Below are positions 1-8,767 of a stretch of DNA of 64,000 bases, piece by piece. The stretch comes from Actinomadura parmotrematis (GTDB lineage: Bacteria > Actinomycetota > Actinomycetes > Streptosporangiales > Streptosporangiaceae). The number at the start of each line of letters is the position of its first letter. The first letter of the stretch is position 1. The notes under the pieces were generated by a model that saw only the letters and a list, made by a program, of their open reading frames with translations, searched no databases and had not been told where the DNA came from. Both the position numbers and the translations under genes were made by a program. Where the stretch lies: NCBI RefSeq assembly GCF_019458805.1, contig NZ_JAIBOA010000010.1, positions 213,303 through 277,302 of the forward strand, written 5' to 3'.

Positions 1-94
1 CGGTCGGTCGCGTGCGGCGGGCCGCGCGCGTGGCAGGTCAAAGGTACGTAGTATCCGAAGCAGGCCCCGGCAAAGCGCGAGGGAGGTCCGGACC

Positions 95-775
95 ATGCCG
101 TGCGCGCTCTGCGGCGACATCATCCCCGATGAGGTCGCGCGCTGCCCGGCCTGCGGGGCGTGGGCGCGCCGCCGCGACTTCCGCGCCGTCGGGGTCGCGG
201 TGTTCATGCTGCTCGGCTTCAACGCCTTCATCGCGCTCGGCTCGGGCATCAGCCTGCTCCGCCTGTCGGTGCCGCTGCACGCCGCGACCCACGACACCTT
301 CGACCCCGCCGCGACGTCGCGGTCGCTGCTGCCCTACACCGAGGTGTTCGTCATCTGCGGCCTGCTCGCCGGGCTGACGGGCCTGCTGTACCTGGCGTGG
401 CTCTGGCGCGCCTACCGGCAGTCGCCGGGCCCGCACCGCTACCACCGGTCCTGGGTCGTGCTCGGCTGGCTCTGCCCGGTCGTGAACCTGTGGCTGCCGC
501 CGCGCCTCGTCTACGACGTGTGGGTGAACAGCGGCCGCTACCGGACGGCCGAGCGGCAGGCCGCGGGCGCCGTCGTCGCGGCCTGGTGGGGGTGCCTGCT
601 GACGGGCCTCGCCGCCGCCCGGCTGTTCGCCGGCGCGCACGCCGACTCCCTCGCCGAGGCCCGCTACGACGTGCACCTCGGCGTCGCCGCGGCGGCCTTC
701 CTCGCGCTCGCCGCCGCGTTCTGCATGGTGACGGTCTTCCAGGTCACCCGCCTCCAGGTCCTTCGCGACGCCTAG
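95..775 (+). CDS. Zinc-ribbon DUF4328 membrane protein
   Basis: A 226-residue protein of unknown function. Residues 3-21 hold two CxxC pairs (CALC and CPAC) that look like a zinc ribbon. Four hydrophobic segments follow, with the GWLCPVVNLWLPPRLVYDVW stretch that typifies the DUF4328 family of actinobacterial membrane proteins. The start is the ATG preceded by GGGAGG at 81-86. The stop overlaps the convergent dnaE2 stop by four bases, so the two genes share no spacer for a terminator. The family assignment is from motif memory; no biochemical role is known to me. Confidence 0.8.
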   Translation: MPCALCGDIIPDEVARCPACGAWARRRDFRAVGVAVFMLLGFNAFIALGSGISLLRLSVPLHAATHDTFDPAATSRSLLPYTEVFVICGLLAGLTGLLYLAWLWRAYRQSPGPHRYHRSWVVLGWLCPVVNLWLPPRLVYDVWVNSGRYRTAERQAAGAVVAAWWGCLLTGLAAARLFAGAHADSLAEARYDVHLGVAAAAFLALAAAFCMVTVFQVTRLQVLRDA

Positions 776-3700
776 ACAGTGGGTCCGGAGCTGCCGCCGC
801 TGGCATGCCAGAGCCGCGCGGGCGAGCGGCGGACGTCCGGGCCGGCGTGGCCGATGTCGGCGTAGGGCGACAGCGCGAACCCGTTGGCGTAGACGACGCG
901 GCCTGACGGCACCGGCCCGGCGGACGCGGACGCGGGCGCGGGCCGGGCCTGCGCCATCGCGCGGCGCACCGCGCCGAGGCCGCCGTCCAGCCAGTGCCCG
1001 TACAGCACCGCCAGGTCCCAGCACGCCTGCCCGGTGAGGGTGACGGCGCGGGCGCCCGCGCGGCGGACGCGGCCGCGCGCGAGCAGCGTCCAGGACCCGA
1101 ACAGCGTCGCGGCGCAGCGGTCCTGCACCGACTCGAAGAACGCCAGGTCGACGGGGCCGGTCGCGTCGTCCAGCGTCGCGAAGATGACGCGCTGCCCGGA
1201 CCGGACGGCGGGCGTCTGCGTCGCCACCTTCACGCCCGCCACCAGCACCCGGTCGCCGTCGCGGGCGCCGGGCAGGTCGCGGGCGCGCACCACGCCGAGG
1301 GCGTCCAGCAGGTCGTCGTAGAAGGTGAGGACGTGCCGGCTGACGTCCAGGCCGAGGATCTCCAGCTCGGCCTCCACGATCTCGCCGGGCGTCATCGGCG
1401 GCAGGTCCCCGGCCGGGACCTCCTCGCCCAGGTCGCCGAGCGGGAGCTGTCCCCGGACGGCGGCGCGGCCCGGCCGGGCCAGCGCGCCGACCCGGCGGTA
1501 CAGGTCGCGGCGGCCCGCGCCGTGCAGGCCGTCGAAGGCGCCGGCGAGGGCGAGGTGCTCGGCGACGGGGCGGCTCACGCGGGCGCGCTCCCAGAAGTCG
1601 GGCAGCGACCGGTAGGGGCGCTCGGCGACGATCCGGCCGACCTCGGCGTCGCTGATGCCCTTCACCTCGTTCAGCGCGACCCGGATGCCCGCCGCGCCGC
1701 CCTCCGCGACGGGCTCGACGTGCCACTGCGGCGCCGACCGGTTGACGTCCAGCGGCAGGATCGGCACGCCGAAGTGGCGGGCGTCGTCCAGCACCACGCG
1801 CTTCGGGTACATGCCGGGGTCGTGGGTGAGGACGCCCGCGTAGAACGCCGCCGGATGGTGCCGCTTCAGCCACGCCGACTGGTAGGTCGGCAGCGCGAAC
1901 GCGGCGGCGTGCGCCTTGCAGAACCCGAACGCGCCGAACGCCGCGAGCGTCCGCCACACCTCGGCGATCGTCGCGTCGTCGTAGCCGCGGGCGGCGGCCG
2001 CGCCCGCGAACCAGGCGCGGACCCGCTCGCGCCCGTCCTCGGCGGCCAGGTCGCGGCGGGCGGCCTCGGCGTCCGACAGGCCGCAGCCGGTCATGGCGTC
2101 GATGACGCGGAGCACCTGCTCGTGGAAGACGACGACGCCGTTGCTCTCGCGGAGCGCGGGCTCCAGGTCGGGGTGCGGGTAGGCGGGTTCGGCGCGGCCG
2201 TGCCGGGCGTCCAGGAACGGCGTGACCATGTCGGAGTTGACCGGCCCCGGCCGGAACAGCGAGATGTCGATGACCAGGTCGTCCAGGGTGCGCGGCTGGA
2301 GCTTGCCGACGAGCTCGCGCTGGCCGGGCGACTCGATCTGGAAGCAGCCGAGGGTGCGCCCGGAGCGGATCATCTCGTAGGTGGGGGCGTCGCCGGCGGG
2401 CAGGTCCTCCAGGACGACGTCGCCGCCGCCGGTGCGGGCGATCTCGGCGACGGCGTGCGCCATCGCCGACTGCATCCGCACCCCGAGGACGTCGAGCTTC
2501 AGCAGGCCCATCGCCTCCACGTCGTGCTTGTCGTACTGGCTCATCGGGAACCCGGCGGTGCTCTGCTCGACGGGGCTGCGGTCGCGCAGCGAGGCGTTGG
2601 ACAGCAGCACCCCGCACGGGTGCATCGCCACGTGCCGGGGCAGCCCGTCCAGCCGCTCGGCCACCCGGAAGACCACCTGGAGGCGGCCCTGGTCGAGGCC
2701 GCTGGCGCGCAGCTCGGGCAGGTCGTGCAGGGCGGCGCGGATCTGCCGGGCCCGCACGTGCGGGAACGCCTTGGCGATCGCGTCGATCTCGTGCGGCGGC
2801 AGCCCGACGGCGGCGCCGACGTCGCGGATCGCCGACCGCGCCCGGTAGGTCTCCATCATCGACACCGTCGCGGTGCCGTCGGCGCCGTAGCGGTCGAACA
2901 GCGCCCGGTACGCCTCCAGGCGCCGCGCCGACTCCACGTCCAGGTCGATGTCGGGCAGGCCGGGGCGGCTGTCGGCGAGGAACCGCTCCATCAGCAGGCC
3001 GTGGCGGAGCGGGTCCAGGTCGCCGATGCCGAGCAGGTAGTTGACGAGGCTGCCGGCGCCCGACCCGCGGATCGCGCAGCGGATGCCGCGCGCCCGGATC
3101 AGCGCGGCGGCGTCGGCGACGGTGAGGAAGTAGGGGGCGAGGCCCTTGCGGGCGATGACGGCGAGCTCGGCGGCGAGGCGCTCGGCGGCCCGCGCCGACC
3201 GCTCCAGGCCGCGCCGGACGAGCCCGGCGGCGCAGCGCTCGGCGAGGTCGCCGGCCGTCTCGGGCAGGTGGACGCGGTCCATGCCGAGGTCGCGGCCGCC
3301 GTCGAGGGCGCAGCGCTCGCCGAGGCGCCGCGTCGCGGCGAGCAGCGCGGCCGCCTCGTCCTCGCCGCAGGACCGCTCGGCGGTGCGGCGCATCTCGTCC
3401 GGGGAGGTGAGGTAGGCGCGGCCGGTCACGTCCTCCAGGTGGCGGCGGTCCAGCGGGACGAGCTTGCGGGCGGCGTCCAGCACCTGCGCCACCGGGTGGT
3501 CGCCGGGCTCGGCGTAGCGGACCGCGTTGCCGAGGACGGCCGGGACGCCCGCCGCGCGGGCGAGCGCCAGCATCCGCGCGGCGCGGTGCGCCTCGCCGCG
3601 CCCGTGGTGGTCGACGATCTCCACGGCGGTCTCGGCGACGGCCCGCCAGGCGGCGAGCCGCGCGGCGGCGACGTCGGGGCGACGCTCGGCGACCGCCCGG

Positions 3701-4083
3701 CCGACGTCCGAGGCGGGTCCGAGCAGCACCACCAGCCCGGCGGCGTGCGCGGCGACCAGGTCGCGGCTCGCCACCGGGCGGCCGCGCCCGCCGGCGTGGT
3801 GGGCGGCGGTGACGAGGCGGCAGAGCGACGCCCAGCCGGCGCGCCCGCGCGCGAGGACCACGATCCGCTCGCCGCCGCCGAGGTCCAGGTCGGCGCCGAC
3901 GATCGGCGCGATGCCCTCGCGCGCGCACGCCTGGACGTGCTTGACCGCGCCGTACAGGCCGTCGCGGTCGGTGAGCGCCAGCGCCTCCATGCCGAGCGCG
4001 GACGCGCGCGCCGCGAGCGCGTCCGGCCGCGCGACGCCGTGGCGCAGCGAGTAGGCGGAGGCGACGTGCAGGTGCACGGCCAT
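772..4083 (-). CDS. dnaE2: Error-prone DNA polymerase DnaE2
   Basis: A 1103-residue C-family polymerase alpha subunit of the DnaE2 (ImuC) type, used in damage-tolerant and mutagenic synthesis during the SOS response. It starts with a PHP-domain segment (MAVHLHVASAYSLRHGV). The palm contains the catalytic PDIDLDVES motif near residue 378 and a GSGAGSLVNYLLGI block. HhH and OB-fold regions follow, ending with the motif VVYANGF. The length matches DnaE2 (about 1050-1150), which is shorter than replicative DnaE1. It lies two bases downstream of a DUF6504 gene and shares that gene's LexA box. Most mutasome loci also carry imuA/imuB; no imuB is present here. Confidence 0.95.
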   Translation of the reverse strand: MAVHLHVASAYSLRHGVARPDALAARASALGMEALALTDRDGLYGAVKHVQACAREGIAPIVGADLDLGGGERIVVLARGRAGWASLCRLVTAAHHAGGRGRPVASRDLVAAHAAGLVVLLGPASDVGRAVAERRPDVAAARLAAWRAVAETAVEIVDHHGRGEAHRAARMLALARAAGVPAVLGNAVRYAEPGDHPVAQVLDAARKLVPLDRRHLEDVTGRAYLTSPDEMRRTAERSCGEDEAAALLAATRRLGERCALDGGRDLGMDRVHLPETAGDLAERCAAGLVRRGLERSARAAERLAAELAVIARKGLAPYFLTVADAAALIRARGIRCAIRGSGAGSLVNYLLGIGDLDPLRHGLLMERFLADSRPGLPDIDLDVESARRLEAYRALFDRYGADGTATVSMMETYRARSAIRDVGAAVGLPPHEIDAIAKAFPHVRARQIRAALHDLPELRASGLDQGRLQVVFRVAERLDGLPRHVAMHPCGVLLSNASLRDRSPVEQSTAGFPMSQYDKHDVEAMGLLKLDVLGVRMQSAMAHAVAEIARTGGGDVVLEDLPAGDAPTYEMIRSGRTLGCFQIESPGQRELVGKLQPRTLDDLVIDISLFRPGPVNSDMVTPFLDARHGRAEPAYPHPDLEPALRESNGVVVFHEQVLRVIDAMTGCGLSDAEAARRDLAAEDGRERVRAWFAGAAAARGYDDATIAEVWRTLAAFGAFGFCKAHAAAFALPTYQSAWLKRHHPAAFYAGVLTHDPGMYPKRVVLDDARHFGVPILPLDVNRSAPQWHVEPVAEGGAAGIRVALNEVKGISDAEVGRIVAERPYRSLPDFWERARVSRPVAEHLALAGAFDGLHGAGRRDLYRRVGALARPGRAAVRGQLPLGDLGEEVPAGDLPPMTPGEIVEAELEILGLDVSRHVLTFYDDLLDALGVVRARDLPGARDGDRVLVAGVKVATQTPAVRSGQRVIFATLDDATGPVDLAFFESVQDRCAATLFGSWTLLARGRVRRAGARAVTLTGQACWDLAVLYGHWLDGGLGAVRRAMAQARPAPASASAGPVPSGRVVYANGFALSPYADIGHAGPDVRRSPARLWHASGGSSGPTV

Positions 4084-4084
4084 C

Positions 4085-4360
4085 TCAGTCCCACACCCGC
4101 GACAGCATCCAGGAGTCGTCGGCGGGGTCGTGGCGCAGCTCGTACACGCCGATCTCGCGGTCGGGGGACGCCTCCACCCGCCAGAACTCGCGCTCCCCCG
4201 CGGCCTGCTCGTCGGGGCGGCTCTCCCGCCACCAGTCCCGCGTGGTGACCCAGTGCTCCAGCACGCGCCGGACGCTGTACAGCCGGCCCTGCCAGACGAA
4301 CCGGACCGGCCGCCCCCCGCTCGTCCAGACGTCCACCGGATCGCCGAACACGCGCGTCAT
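4085..4360 (-). CDS. DUF6504 family protein, SOS operon leader gene
   Basis: A 91-residue protein matching the DUF6504 type usually found in actinobacterial mutasome operons beside dnaE2 or imuB (VFGDPVDVW near the N-terminus, FVWQGRLYSV, then WWRE). The start is the ATG preceded by GGGAGG; an in-frame upstream start at 4438 would overlap the LexA box and lacks a ribosome site. The stop lies two bases before the dnaE2 start, so the pair is one operon. Its role is unknown; a mutasome accessory function is inferred from conserved neighbourhood only. Confidence 0.8.
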   Translation of the reverse strand: MTRVFGDPVDVWTSGGRPVRFVWQGRLYSVRRVLEHWVTTRDWWRESRPDEQAAGEREFWRVEASPDREIGVYELRHDPADDSWMLSRVWD

Positions 4361-4419
4361 CTGCCTCCCCCGCCCTGTGAGTGGTGCGTCCACCGCACGG
4401 GGGAAGGCATGCGGCCCGT

Positions 4420-4435
4420 TCGAACATACGTTCGT
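4420..4435 (-). promoter_or_regulatory. LexA (SOS) box upstream of DUF6504-dnaE2
   Basis: The sequence TCGAAC-ATAC-GTTCGT matches the actinobacterial SOS box TCGAAC-N4-GTTCGA at 11 of 12 positions. It sits 60 bases before the DUF6504 start codon, the expected place for a LexA operator controlling this damage-inducible pair. Confidence 0.85.
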
Positions 4436-4523
4436 CACCGAGTCTAGGGAAGGGCCCGCCCGGGAGGCAACCGGGGTTGATCTTTCGGACGGCCGCGGCC
4501 GCGCAACGACCCCGGCCCCGCAC

Positions 4524-4604
4524 GCGAGTGCGCTACCTGACCGCGCGGGGCGACGCCGCAGGCGAGCCCCGCGCGGTCAGATCGCGAAGCGATGTCGCAC
4601 TCGC
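4524..4604. repeat. Large intergenic stem-loop
   Basis: A nested inverted repeat in the otherwise gene-free stretch 4441-4656. The outer arms are GCGAGTGCG (4524-4532) and CGCACTCGC (4596-4604). The inner arms are 15 bases each, 4537-4551 and 4566-4580, perfectly complementary around a 14-base loop. A further small palindrome, ATCGC-GAA-GCGAT, lies at 4581-4593. It may be a bidirectional terminator, a structured RNA or a dispersed intergenic repeat; this window does not show which. Confidence 0.6.
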
Positions 4605-4656
4605 CCAAGGCGCGGTCGAAGTGCGAGCCGCCAGGCGAGTACTTCGGGCCGTGACT

Positions 4657-4956
4657 TCAATCGGTACAGCCGAGCAGCCGGGCGAGGAGGTCGGCGGCGT
4701 CGGCGGCGCGGGCCGCGTCGGCCATGCCGCCGCCGCTCCACAGGTAGGACCAGCCGCCGCCGGTCGGCGTCGCCACCACCATGAGCTGGCGGCGGGTGCG
4801 CGGGCCGACGACGGCGAGCACCGACCCCTCGGGTCCGGCGAGGCGCCAGCGCAGCCCGCGCGCCTCGACCTCGTAGGCCAGGGCGGCCAGGTGGTGCCGG
4901 CGCGTCCCGGCCAGCTCGGGTGAACCGATTACGGACATCTCGATCAGCCGCCTCAT
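4657..4956 (-). CDS. Small conserved-looking hypothetical protein
   Basis: About 99 residues, alpha/beta in look, with a Trp/Gly-rich GGGWSYLWSGGG segment and an Ala-rich C-terminal helix ending in LLARLLGCTD. I do not recognise a family. The start is uncertain: the ATG at 4956 is used here, but in-frame starts at 5070 (ATG) and 5082 (GTG) would add about 40 basic residues, and none has a strong ribosome site. It is transcribed divergently from the TetR gene at 5214. Confidence 0.5.
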   Translation of the reverse strand: MRRLIEMSVIGSPELAGTRRHHLAALAYEVEARGLRWRLAGPEGSVLAVVGPRTRRQLMVVATPTGGGWSYLWSGGGMADAARAADAADLLARLLGCTD

Positions 4957-5133
4957 CAGGGGTGCGAGGGAGCACCGTCGGTCCGGCGGCGCGGTGTCCG
5001 TATCGACGGCGGAAGACAACCTGCTTCCAGGATGGCCCGCGGGAAATGCCCGGCGCAGGCGATCCGGCATGCTTACGTCCACCTATTTTCGGACCGCCGC
5101 CATACCTACCTAGCCCGCCTCCCGCCGGGCGCG

Positions 5134-5161
5134 CGGAAACCGGCCGGCGAGGCGGTTTCCG
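5134..5161. promoter_or_regulatory. Inverted repeat, possible TetR operator
   Basis: The perfect inverted repeat CGGAAACCG (5134-5142) and CGGTTTCCG (5153-5161) has a 10-base spacer and lies 53 bases upstream of a TetR-family gene. Its symmetry and place fit an autoregulatory operator; binding is inferred. Confidence 0.4.
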
Positions 5162-5213
5162 TGGTAAACCCCTAGGAACACGCCCGCTCGGACGTCCCCC
5201 GCAGGAGCCCGCG

Positions 5214-5900
5214 ATGACCGCCGTCCCCGATCCGCTCGCCCGCAGCGCGCCGGCCGGAGGGGACGCGCCGCCCGCGTCCGGGCGGGCGCTCGCCGGGCTG
5301 CGCGAGCGCAAGAAGCAGCGGACCCGGACGGCGCTCGTCGACGCCGCGCTCGACCTGTTCCTCGACCGCGGCTACGACGCCACCACCATCGACGAGATCG
5401 TCGCCGCGGTGGAGGTCTCGCAGCGCACCTTCTTCCGCTACTTCGCCACCAAGGAGGACGTGGTCGCCGGCTTCCTCGGCGAGTTCGACGCGGTGATGGC
5501 CGAGGCGCTCGCCGCGCGCCCGCCGGGCGAGCGGCCCTTCACCGCGCTGCTGGAGTCGCTGCGCGCGGTGCTCTGGACGATCGCCGAGAGCGGCGAGCAC
5601 GAGGCCGAGCGGTTCCGCCGCGTCCGCCAGGTGATCGAGCGGACGCCCGCGCTCGCCGCCGCCGAGATGGCCCGCTTCCGCGCGTCCGAGGAGCGGCTCG
5701 CCGGGATCGTCGCGCGCCGCGAGGGCGTCGACTCCGACACCGACCTGCGGCCCCGCGTCATCGTGGCGTTCTACGCGGCGGCGAGCCGGATCGCGTTCGA
5801 GGACTGCGCGCGGCGCGAGATCGACGACCCGGCGGTGATCGCCGCGCGGGTGGAGGGCGCGGTGGCCCTCGCCGGCCGGACCCTGCGGGACTGGATTTGA
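5214..5900 (+). CDS. TetR/AcrR family transcriptional regulator
   Basis: A 228-residue repressor-type protein. The N-terminal helix-turn-helix runs through residues 35-80, with the typical RTRTALVDAALDLFLDRGYD, then TTIDEIVAAVEVSQRTFFRYFATKE split over two helices. The helical C-terminal ligand/dimer domain is of the MftR-like actinobacterial type. The start is the ATG preceded by AGGAG at 5203-5207; the frame is open further upstream but has no ribosome site there. The target is unknown. The kinase gene begins 65 bases downstream on the same strand but probably has its own promoter. Confidence 0.88.
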   Translation: MTAVPDPLARSAPAGGDAPPASGRALAGLRERKKQRTRTALVDAALDLFLDRGYDATTIDEIVAAVEVSQRTFFRYFATKEDVVAGFLGEFDAVMAEALAARPPGERPFTALLESLRAVLWTIAESGEHEAERFRRVRQVIERTPALAAAEMARFRASEERLAGIVARREGVDSDTDLRPRVIVAFYAAASRIAFEDCARREIDDPAVIAARVEGAVALAGRTLRDWI

Positions 5901-5965
5901 CGCGGCATTAAGTACGAGATCGCTATGGTTTGTCGGGTCGGCCCCCCGAGGACACCAGGATCGTG

Positions 5966-7633
5966 ATGACCACGCACACCGGCGACGACCACCCCCCGCT
6001 GCTCCCCGGCGACCCGCCGCGGCTCGGCCCCTACCGGCTGACCGGCCGGCTCGGCCAGGGCGGCATGGGCACGGTCTACCTCGGCGCCGACGCGGCCGGC
6101 CGCACCGTCGCCGTCAAGGTCATCAACCAGGGGCTGGCGGGCGAGGCGGCGTTCCGCGAGCGGTTCCGCCGCGAGGTGACCGCGGCCGGGCAGGTCCGCC
6201 GGTTCTGCACCGCGCCCGTCATCGGCGCCGAGCTGGACCGCGACCCGCTGTACGTCGTCACCGAGTACATCGAGGGCCCCAGCCTGGAGCGCGCCGTCGC
6301 CGAGCGCGGCCCGCTGCCCGGCTCGGACCTGGAGGGCCTCGCCGTCGGCATCGCCACCGCGCTCCGCGCCATCCACGCCGCCGGCATCGTGCACCGCGAC
6401 CTGAAGCCCGCCAACGTGCTGCTGTCGGCGACCGGCCCGCGCGTCATCGACTTCGGCATCGCGCGGGCGCTCGACGCGGCCGAGGGTCCGACCCGCACCG
6501 GCCAGTTCGTCGGCACCCCGAACTACCTGCCGCCCGAGCTGCTGCGCGGCGAGCCCGTCACCCCCGCCTCGGACGTGTTCTCCTGGGGCTGCGTCGTCGC
6601 CTACGCGGGCCTCGGGACCGCGCCGTTCGCCGGCAGCACCGTCCCGGAGATCTTCTACCGGGTGGCGCACGAGCCGCCCCGGCTGGACGGCCTGGACCCC
6701 GGCCTGCGCCGGCTGGTGGAGGCGGCGCTCGACAAGGACCCGCGCAAGCGCCCCTCGGTGGAGGAGCTCCTCGCCCGGCTCGTCGGGCAGGAGGCGCCGA
6801 GCTCCGAGCAGCTCGCGCACACCGTCCAAGCGTCCTGGCACGCCCCCGACGCGACGCTGCTGCGGCCCGCCGAGACCACCCGCAACGACAACGGCCCGGC
6901 GCCCGGACCCGGCCTGCCCGCCCCCCGGGGAGCGGGCCTGCCGCGCAAGCCGCTCGCCATCGGCGCGGGCGTGCTCGCCGCGGTCCTGGTCGCCGGCCTC
7001 GGCGCGTGGGCGCTGCTCGGATCGGACGGGCCGCCGTCCAAGCTCGCGACGGTGTTCGGCGACACCTTCTCCGACACCGGGTCGGGCTGGGACGGCGGGG
7101 CCTACGTCAGCTCCGCCGGGTACAAGGACGGCCGGTACCGGATGGAGACCGACAGCATCACCGAGACGCGGTGGAAGGGCGCGCCCAAGAAGGCCGACGA
7201 CCTGCCCCTCCGGACGCTGACGACCGTCACCGCCTACCCCGTGGCCGGCTCCCCTGACAGCGCCTACGGCGTCTACTGCGCGGGCGCCGACAGCGCCGGC
7301 TACGAGTTCTGGATGCGGCGCGACGGCAAGGGCCTCGTCCTGCAGAAGAGCTCCAAGGACCGCGGCTCCAAGGCCCTGGCCACCGCCGACTCGGTGGGCG
7401 GCTTCCACGGCAAGGGCGCCAACAAGCTCCAGCTCGCCTGCGAGTGGCCGGCCGGCGGCGGCACGATCCGCGTGCGGGCCTGGGTGAACGGGCACCGGGT
7501 CGCCGACGTCACCGACACCGACCGGCCGCTCCCGAACGGCAGCATCGGCATCGGTGTGCGGCGCGGCGGCAACGCCTCCCAGCAGGCGACCGTCGACTTC
7601 GACGACGTCGACATCTCCAAGATCCTCGACTGA
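5966..7633 (+). CDS. Receptor-type serine/threonine protein kinase
   Basis: A 555-residue Hanks-type kinase. The kinase domain (about residues 22-280) has the glycine loop GQGGMGTVYLG, the VAVKVI lysine near 50, the HRDLKPANVLL catalytic loop near 143-153 and DFG near 162-164. A proline-rich juxtamembrane linker precedes one membrane helix (about 329-351). The outer domain (352-555) lacks PASTA repeats and looks like a lectin/glucanase-type beta sandwich (DTFSDTGSGWDGG ... DVDISKILD). The start was placed at the ATG after AGGA; GTG 5963 is equally possible. The extracellular ligand and the targets are unknown. Confidence 0.9.
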   Translation: MTTHTGDDHPPLLPGDPPRLGPYRLTGRLGQGGMGTVYLGADAAGRTVAVKVINQGLAGEAAFRERFRREVTAAGQVRRFCTAPVIGAELDRDPLYVVTEYIEGPSLERAVAERGPLPGSDLEGLAVGIATALRAIHAAGIVHRDLKPANVLLSATGPRVIDFGIARALDAAEGPTRTGQFVGTPNYLPPELLRGEPVTPASDVFSWGCVVAYAGLGTAPFAGSTVPEIFYRVAHEPPRLDGLDPGLRRLVEAALDKDPRKRPSVEELLARLVGQEAPSSEQLAHTVQASWHAPDATLLRPAETTRNDNGPAPGPGLPAPRGAGLPRKPLAIGAGVLAAVLVAGLGAWALLGSDGPPSKLATVFGDTFSDTGSGWDGGAYVSSAGYKDGRYRMETDSITETRWKGAPKKADDLPLRTLTTVTAYPVAGSPDSAYGVYCAGADSAGYEFWMRRDGKGLVLQKSSKDRGSKALATADSVGGFHGKGANKLQLACEWPAGGGTIRVRAWVNGHRVADVTDTDRPLPNGSIGIGVRRGGNASQQATVDFDDVDISKILD

Positions 7634-7645
7634 CGCGCGGCGCCG

Positions 7646-8608
7646 CTAGTCCCCCAGGTAGCCGCGGATCCAGCGCGCCAGCTCGCCGAACACCTCCGCG
7701 CGCACCGGCTCCGCCGACAGCACCAGGTCGTGCAGGCCGCCGTCGATGCGCACCAGGGTCACGTGCCGGCCGAGCCGCGGCGTCCAGCGGGCGATGTGGC
7801 CGACGTCCAGAACGGCGTCGAGCGCAGTGAGGTCGGCCCGCGCCTGCGCGCGCGCGGACGGCCGGACGCTGCGCGCCGACGCCATCACCAGCACCGGCAC
7901 GTCGATATCGAGCCCGGCGTGCACCCGGCGCTGCCCGCGCCGGACCGCCGCCAGCCACGCGGCCCGCACCGGGAAGCCCTCCAGCGGCTTCCAGGCCAGG
8001 TCGAAGTCCCACTCGCCGCCGTACTCGCGGTGGATGGTGCGCACGTAGGCGTCCGAGACGCCGGCGGGCAGCTTCGCCGAGGGGAACCGGCCGCGCAGCG
8101 CGCGCGCAAGACCGGCGCCCGCCTTGCGCATGACGAGCGATTCGTTGATGTCCAGGAACGGGCTGTTCAGGAACAGCCCGTCCACCAGGCCGCGGCCCTT
8201 CACCCGGTCGGCCCACAGGGCGGCGATCAGGCCGCCGGTGGAGTGGCCGTTGAGGAGCAGCAGGTCGTGGCCGTCCTCCTCGCGGACGACGCGGACCGCC
8301 TCGTCGATCTCGGGGAAGTACTCGCTGAGGCTCGCGATGTGGTTCGGCGTCTGGTGCGGGCGGAGCGACCGGCCGTACTTGCGCAGGTCCAGCGCGTAGA
8401 AGTCGAAGCCGTGCGCGACGTAGAAGTCGGCGAGGTGGGTCTGGAAGAAGTAGTCGACGAAGCCGTGCACGTACAGCACCGCGCGGCGCGCCGGCTCCGG
8501 CGCGCGGCGGCGGACGAGGGTCGCCACGACGGGCCCCTCGGAGTCGGTGCCGAGCGGCAGTTCGATCGCCTCGTAGCCGGGTCCGAGCACGTCGGGCTTC
8601 GCGTCCAT
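7646..8608 (-). CDS. Alpha/beta hydrolase, monoacylglycerol-lipase-like
   Basis: A 320-residue alpha/beta-hydrolase of the serine aminopeptidase S33 / lysophospholipase type. The oxyanion segment is YVHGFVDYF, the nucleophile elbow NGHSTGG, and the late GGLHDLVLS supplies the catalytic histidine. It has no signal peptide, so it is probably cytoplasmic. The ATG at 8608 is preferred over the GTG at 8614 because an AGGG ribosome site lies at better spacing. It is convergent with the kinase and divergent from the deamidase-like gene. The substrate is not predictable beyond an ester or acylglycerol. Confidence 0.85.
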   Translation of the reverse strand: MDAKPDVLGPGYEAIELPLGTDSEGPVVATLVRRRAPEPARRAVLYVHGFVDYFFQTHLADFYVAHGFDFYALDLRKYGRSLRPHQTPNHIASLSEYFPEIDEAVRVVREEDGHDLLLLNGHSTGGLIAALWADRVKGRGLVDGLFLNSPFLDINESLVMRKAGAGLARALRGRFPSAKLPAGVSDAYVRTIHREYGGEWDFDLAWKPLEGFPVRAAWLAAVRRGQRRVHAGLDIDVPVLVMASARSVRPSARAQARADLTALDAVLDVGHIARWTPRLGRHVTLVRIDGGLHDLVLSAEPVRAEVFGELARWIRGYLGD

Positions 8609-8767
8609 CCGCACACCCTACGATCACCCCCGCTCCCGGCGCATCGTCCCGGCCTCCGCCCTGCACCCGCTGCGGCGCCCGCCCCCCGGCCACCGGGGCG
8701 GCCGTCCTGGCGCGGCGCCGGGTGCCCTAGCATCGGCCCGAGCGGCCGAGGAGACGGAGTCGACGCC

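Noticed and set aside
38..3928. A 1296-codon minus-strand open frame rich in Arg/Pro/Ala over dnaE2
   Set aside because: It is a shadow frame caused by high GC content; the overlapping dnaE2 frame carries all the conserved motifs.
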